Source: Rhodospirillaceae bacterium BRH_c57
GTDB taxonomy: Bacteria; Pseudomonadota; Alphaproteobacteria; Rhodospirillales; Rhodospirillaceae
Assembly (NCBI GenBank): GCA_000961745.1
Contig: LAEA01000077.1
Span: 1 to 33,834 of the forward strand
Direction of reading: 5' to 3'
DNA: 33,834 nt
This document shows, piece by piece, positions 31,076 to 33,834 of this stretch. Made by a program: the position numbers and the translations under genes. Under the pieces are notes generated by a model. That model did not search any database. It saw only the letters and a program-made list of their open reading frames with translations, and was not told the DNA's origin. Within the stretch, counting starts at the first letter, position 1; every line of letters starts with the position of its first letter.

Positions 31076-31715
31076 GGCGCACCTCGGAAAGTCGCAGGAT
31101 GGTAGCGGCGGGCTCGGTCCGGCTGGGATGCCTCTCGACCAAAATGTCCCACAGGGTGTGTGCTTCGGTCAACTCCGCCTCAACATTCTGCCCCTTGAGG
31201 AACAGGCACTGGGTGTGAGGCGCGAGAAACGGGGCCGCAAAGTCAAGCAGTTGGGCAACCGGCGCCAGGGCGCGGGCGGTAATCACATCGGCCGGAAACG
31301 GAGCCAGAGCCTCGATCCGTGCCGTGTGCACCGTCACGGCAACCCCGACGGTGCGCGCGACCTCGCGCAGGAAGGCCCCCTTGCGGACGTCGGACTCGAT
31401 CATGTGGACGTCCGGAACGCCGAGGATGGCGAGCACCAGGGCCGGAAATCCCGCCCCCGATCCGAAGTCCACCAGGGTCTTTGTCCCCGGCGGCAGCAAC
31501 GGGAAAAGCTGCGCCGAGTCGAGCATGTGGCGGCGCCAAAGATCAACCAGCGTCGATTTTCCGACCAGATTGATGCTACCCTGCCACTTGACGAGGAGGT
31601 CAGCGTATACCCGGAGTCGGTCCAGCGTTTCACGTGAAACACTAGTGTCGCGCTGAAAGTCCTCCGGCGTCAGCGGCCGGAAGGCGTCGCGGTTCGGGCG
31701 CGCCGGAACGGGCAC
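31062..31715 (-). CDS. rsmG: 16S rRNA (guanine527-N7)-methyltransferase RsmG
   Basis: This 217-residue SAM methyltransferase has 'LVDFGSGAGFPALVLAI' with the SAM loop at residues 83-92 and 'HMIESDVRKGAFLREVAR'. It modifies G527 of 16S rRNA; loss gives streptomycin resistance in many species. GTG 31715 is the start. Residues 26-30 (VSRET) are encoded by a parS-like site, an arrangement seen in many bacteria. mnmG lies 113 bases upstream and parA overlaps downstream. Confidence 0.95.
   Translation of the reverse strand: MPVPARPNRDAFRPLTPEDFQRDTSVSRETLDRLRVYADLLVKWQGSINLVGKSTLVDLWRRHMLDSAQLFPLLPPGTKTLVDFGSGAGFPALVLAILGVPDVHMIESDVRKGAFLREVARTVGVAVTVHTARIEALAPFPADVITARALAPVAQLLDFAAPFLAPHTQCLFLKGQNVEAELTEAHTLWDILVERHPSRTEPAATILRLSEVRREPA
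31626..31641. promoter_or_regulatory. parS: parS site inside rsmG (one mismatch)
   Basis: CGTTTCACGTGAAACA keeps the perfect 14-bp palindrome GTTTCACGTGAAAC and differs from consensus only at the first base. It lies in the rsmG coding region, encoding VSRET. Confidence 0.85.
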
Positions 31716-31727
31716 CGCAATCCCCTT

Positions 31728-31743
31728 TGTTTCACGTGAAACA
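31728..31743. promoter_or_regulatory. parS: Perfect parS site between mnmG and rsmG
   Basis: TGTTTCACGTGAAACA is an exact match to the consensus parS palindrome. It lies 12 bases upstream of the rsmG start and about 100 bp from the second site in rsmG. Together they should nucleate ParB loading. Confidence 0.95.
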
Positions 31744-31828
31744 CAAAATGGGCGCCACGCGGCCCCTCACCTCTTCTCTATACCGCTTTCGGACTGCCAC
31801 GCCAAGAGGCGGTCGCCCCACCAGCGGC

Positions 31829-33703
31829 TCAGGCTAGGGTATTTTCGCGACGACGCCGCCGCACATGGCCCAAAAGCGCAGTGACCGCGGCCGGTGTCAC
31901 GCCCGGAATGCGCGCTGCGGCCCCCAGGGTGGCGGGCTGCGCCTCGGTCAGCTTGAGGCGGATCTCCGACGACAGGCCACCGACTCCGGCGTAGTCGATA
32001 CCGCCCGGCAGTTCCAGATCCTCGTCGCGACGGAACGCTTCGATGTCGGCCCGTTGGCGATCAATATAGCCGGCATAGCGGCCCTCGATCTCAAGCTGTT
32101 CGGCGACGTCCGGGCGTACGGCCCGCAGGTCCGGCCACAGGGTGCACAGCTTCTCAAACGTCGTTTCCGGGTGCCCGAACAGGGTCAAGGCCGACCGCCG
32201 CACGCCATCCTGGTTGATCTTGATGCCCACCGTCTCGGCCTGCCGAGGGGTGGCGGCCAACGATTCCATCAGCGCCTTGGCCGACGCCAGAGCCTCGGCC
32301 TTGGTGGTGAAGGCGCTCGTGCGCGCACTGCCCACCACGCCAACCGCGATGCCCTGCGGCGTCAGGCGTTGGTCGGCGTTGTCGGCCCGCAAAAGCAGGC
32401 GATACTCGGCCCGGCTGGTGAACATGCGGTAAGGCTCGCGGGTACCCAGGGTCACCAGGTCATCAATCATGACCCCAAGATACCCATCGGCGCGGTCGGG
32501 CACGAACGTCCCCTGCCCGCCCCCTGCGGCCAGCGCGGCGTTGACCCCGGCGACCAGCCCTTGCGCGCCGGCTTCCTCGTACCCGGTCGTACCGTTGATC
32601 TGCCCGGCCAGAAACAGGCGGCCGACGCGGCGGGTCTCCAGGGTCGGACGCAGTTCGCGCGGGTCGATGAAGTCGTATTCAATGGCATAGCCAGGGCGGA
32701 TGATCTCGACCCGCTCCAGGCCGGGAATGGTGCGGATCATCTCGGCCTGCACGGCAGCGGGCAGCGAGGTTGAAATACCGTTGGGATAGACCGTGGGATC
32801 GTCGAGGCCCTCGGGCTCCAGGAAAATCTGGTGCCGTTCGCGGTCGGCAAACCGCACCACCTTGTCCTCGATGGACGGGCAATAACGCGGCCCAATGCTC
32901 TGGATCTGGCCGGAATACATCGGCGCGCGGTGCAGGTTGGCGCGGATGATGGCGTGGGTTTCGGGCGTTGTGTAGGTGATGCCGCAGGGGATCTGCGGCG
33001 TGGTAATGGCCTCGGTCAGGAACGAGAACGGCAGCGGCGGGTCATCGGCCGGCTGCATTTCCAGGATGTTCCAAGCGATGGTGCGGCCGTCCAGCCGGGC
33101 CGGGGTCCCCGTCTTCAGGCGGCCCAGGCGGAACCCAACACGCTCCAGCGTGACCGACAGCCCGAGCGCCGGCGCCTCGCCCACCCGCCCGGCCGGGATC
33201 TGCTCCTCGCCCATGTGAATGATGCCGCGCAGGAAGGTGCCGGTGGTCAGCACCACGGCCCCGGCACGGATCACGCTGCCGTCCGCCGTGACGATGCCGC
33301 CACAACGCCCATCGGCGTCGATCACCAAGTCCTCGACGGCGTACGCGGCAATGGTCAGGTTGGCCGTCTCGGCCAGCAGATCCTGCACCGCCTGGCGATA
33401 CAGCTTGCGATCCGCCTGGGCGCGCGGGCCGCGCACGGCCGGACCCTTGGACCGGTTGAGCATGCGGAACTGGATGCCGCCCCGATCAATCGCCCGCCCC
33501 ATGATGCCGTCCAGAGCGTCGATCTCGCGCACCAGATGGCCCTTGGCAAGCCCCCCGATGGCCGGGTTGCACGACATCTCGCCCACCGTGTCGGTGCGGT
33601 GCGTCGCCAGCAACGTGCGCGCGCCCATGCGCGCCGCAGCAGCAGCAGCCTCCGTCCCGGCATGGCCGCCGCCGACTACGATCACGTCATAGGTCATGGT
33701 CAT
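31829..33703 (-). CDS. mnmG: tRNA uridine 5-carboxymethylaminomethyl modification enzyme MnmG (GidA)
   Basis: This 624-residue flavoprotein has the FAD motif '[12 protein letters not shown]' near residue 10, '[23 protein letters not shown]', '[20 protein letters not shown]' and '[21 protein letters not shown]', all MnmG hallmarks. With MnmE it installs cmnm5 groups on wobble uridine 34. I chose ATG 33703 (MTMTYDV) because the conserved Rossmann start follows at once; the frame to 33778 runs into the 29-bp tandem repeats and is unlikely. AAAGG lies 10 bases upstream. It heads the mnmG-rsmG-parA-parB block; mnmE is probably just outside the window. Confidence 0.95.
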   Translation of the reverse strand: MTMTYDVIVVGGGHAGTEAAAAAARMGARTLLATHRTDTVGEMSCNPAIGGLAKGHLVREIDALDGIMGRAIDRGGIQFRMLNRSKGPAVRGPRAQADRKLYRQAVQDLLAETANLTIAAYAVEDLVIDADGRCGGIVTADGSVIRAGAVVLTTGTFLRGIIHMGEEQIPAGRVGEAPALGLSVTLERVGFRLGRLKTGTPARLDGRTIAWNILEMQPADDPPLPFSFLTEAITTPQIPCGITYTTPETHAIIRANLHRAPMYSGQIQSIGPRYCPSIEDKVVRFADRERHQIFLEPEGLDDPTVYPNGISTSLPAAVQAEMIRTIPGLERVEIIRPGYAIEYDFIDPRELRPTLETRRVGRLFLAGQINGTTGYEEAGAQGLVAGVNAALAAGGGQGTFVPDRADGYLGVMIDDLVTLGTREPYRMFTSRAEYRLLLRADNADQRLTPQGIAVGVVGSARTSAFTTKAEALASAKALMESLAATPRQAETVGIKINQDGVRRSALTLFGHPETTFEKLCTLWPDLRAVRPDVAEQLEIEGRYAGYIDRQRADIEAFRRDEDLELPGGIDYAGVGGLSSEIRLKLTEAQPATLGAAARIPGVTPAAVTALLGHVRRRRRENTLA

Positions 33704-33730
33704 TTTTGTCGCGCCTTTGGTGGACCTAGG

Positions 33731-33834
33731 GAAGGACGGGCTCCGCCACTTTACAAAAGGAAGGACGGGCTCCGCCACTTTACAAAAGGAAGGACGGGCT
33801 CCGCCACTTTACAAAAGGAAGGACGGGCTCCGCC
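33731..33834. repeat. 29-bp direct tandem repeat upstream of mnmG, running off the window
   Basis: Units start at 33731, 33760 and 33789, with a fourth at 33818 cut by the window end. They are identical, beginning GAAGGACGGGCTCCGCC and ending ACTTTACAAAAG. There are no variable spacers. The GACGGGCTC core recalls sequence just after yjbQ (26214-26230) and after DUF1848 (28748-28765). Confidence 0.93.

Noticed and set aside
33731-33834. CRISPR array at the right edge
   Set aside because: The repeat units are directly contiguous with no unique spacers and no cas genes are seen.

Overview
The window looks like part of the chromosome of a GC-rich alphaproteobacterium, most likely in or near the Rhodospirillales. 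The grounds are the mnmG-rsmG-parA-parB block with parS sites, acuI beside a FadR-type regulator, a DUF2182/DUF1326 pair, a consensus CtrA box and strongly GC-biased codon use. The taxonomy is inference. I see no rRNA, tRNA, CRISPR array, transposase or prophage gene.

Layout. (1) 1-4802, plus strand: a tightly overlapping exopolysaccharide operon made of a Wzy/ligase-like membrane protein (5' end outside the window), a GT4 glycosyltransferase, a secreted GH5 glycanase and a Wzx-type flippase. (2) 4862-13763, minus strand: one long operon read as small ORF, long-chain acyl-CoA synthetase, livG, livH, livM, livK-like binding protein, livF, PaaK-like acyl-adenylate enzyme. This is a LivFGHMK importer bracketed by two CoA-ligase-family enzymes, which suggests uptake and CoA activation of an organic acid. 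(3) 14131-17502: acuI (minus) diverges from a GntR/FadR regulator (plus). A 17-bp palindromic operator lies exactly in the shared promoter. The regulator overlaps a DUF2182 membrane protein, which is followed by a DUF1326 Cys-rich protein, probably a copper or other metal handling pair. (4) 17745-28731: mixed housekeeping and stress genes, namely a PfpI-like protein, SelO, a GGDEF cyclase, DUF2293, Cu/Zn SOD, a VOC protein, a CPBP protease, a Bcr/CflA pump, two uncharacterised envelope genes flanking a CtrA box, YjbQ, an AMP/thymidine phosphorylase and DUF1848. (5) 28938-33703, minus strand: mnmG, rsmG, parA, parB, the usual origin-proximal partition block, with three parS or parS-like sites. 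ParB carries an unusual acidic tail of about 144 residues.

Repeats. Two copies of an 'accacagaggacacagag' hairpin element lie in intergenic DNA (6133-6221 and 16766-16860). A 29-bp tandem repeat begins just upstream of mnmG and runs off the right edge. Palindrome-rich intergenic DNA lies at 13764-14130, 17503-17744 and 28732-28937.

The items most worth a second look are the ParB acidic tail, the CtrA box between two unknown envelope genes, the regulator/acuI/fadD-liv circuit, and the two-ligase importer operon with its atypical P-loop enzyme. No wholly new multi-gene defence or mobile system is evident.
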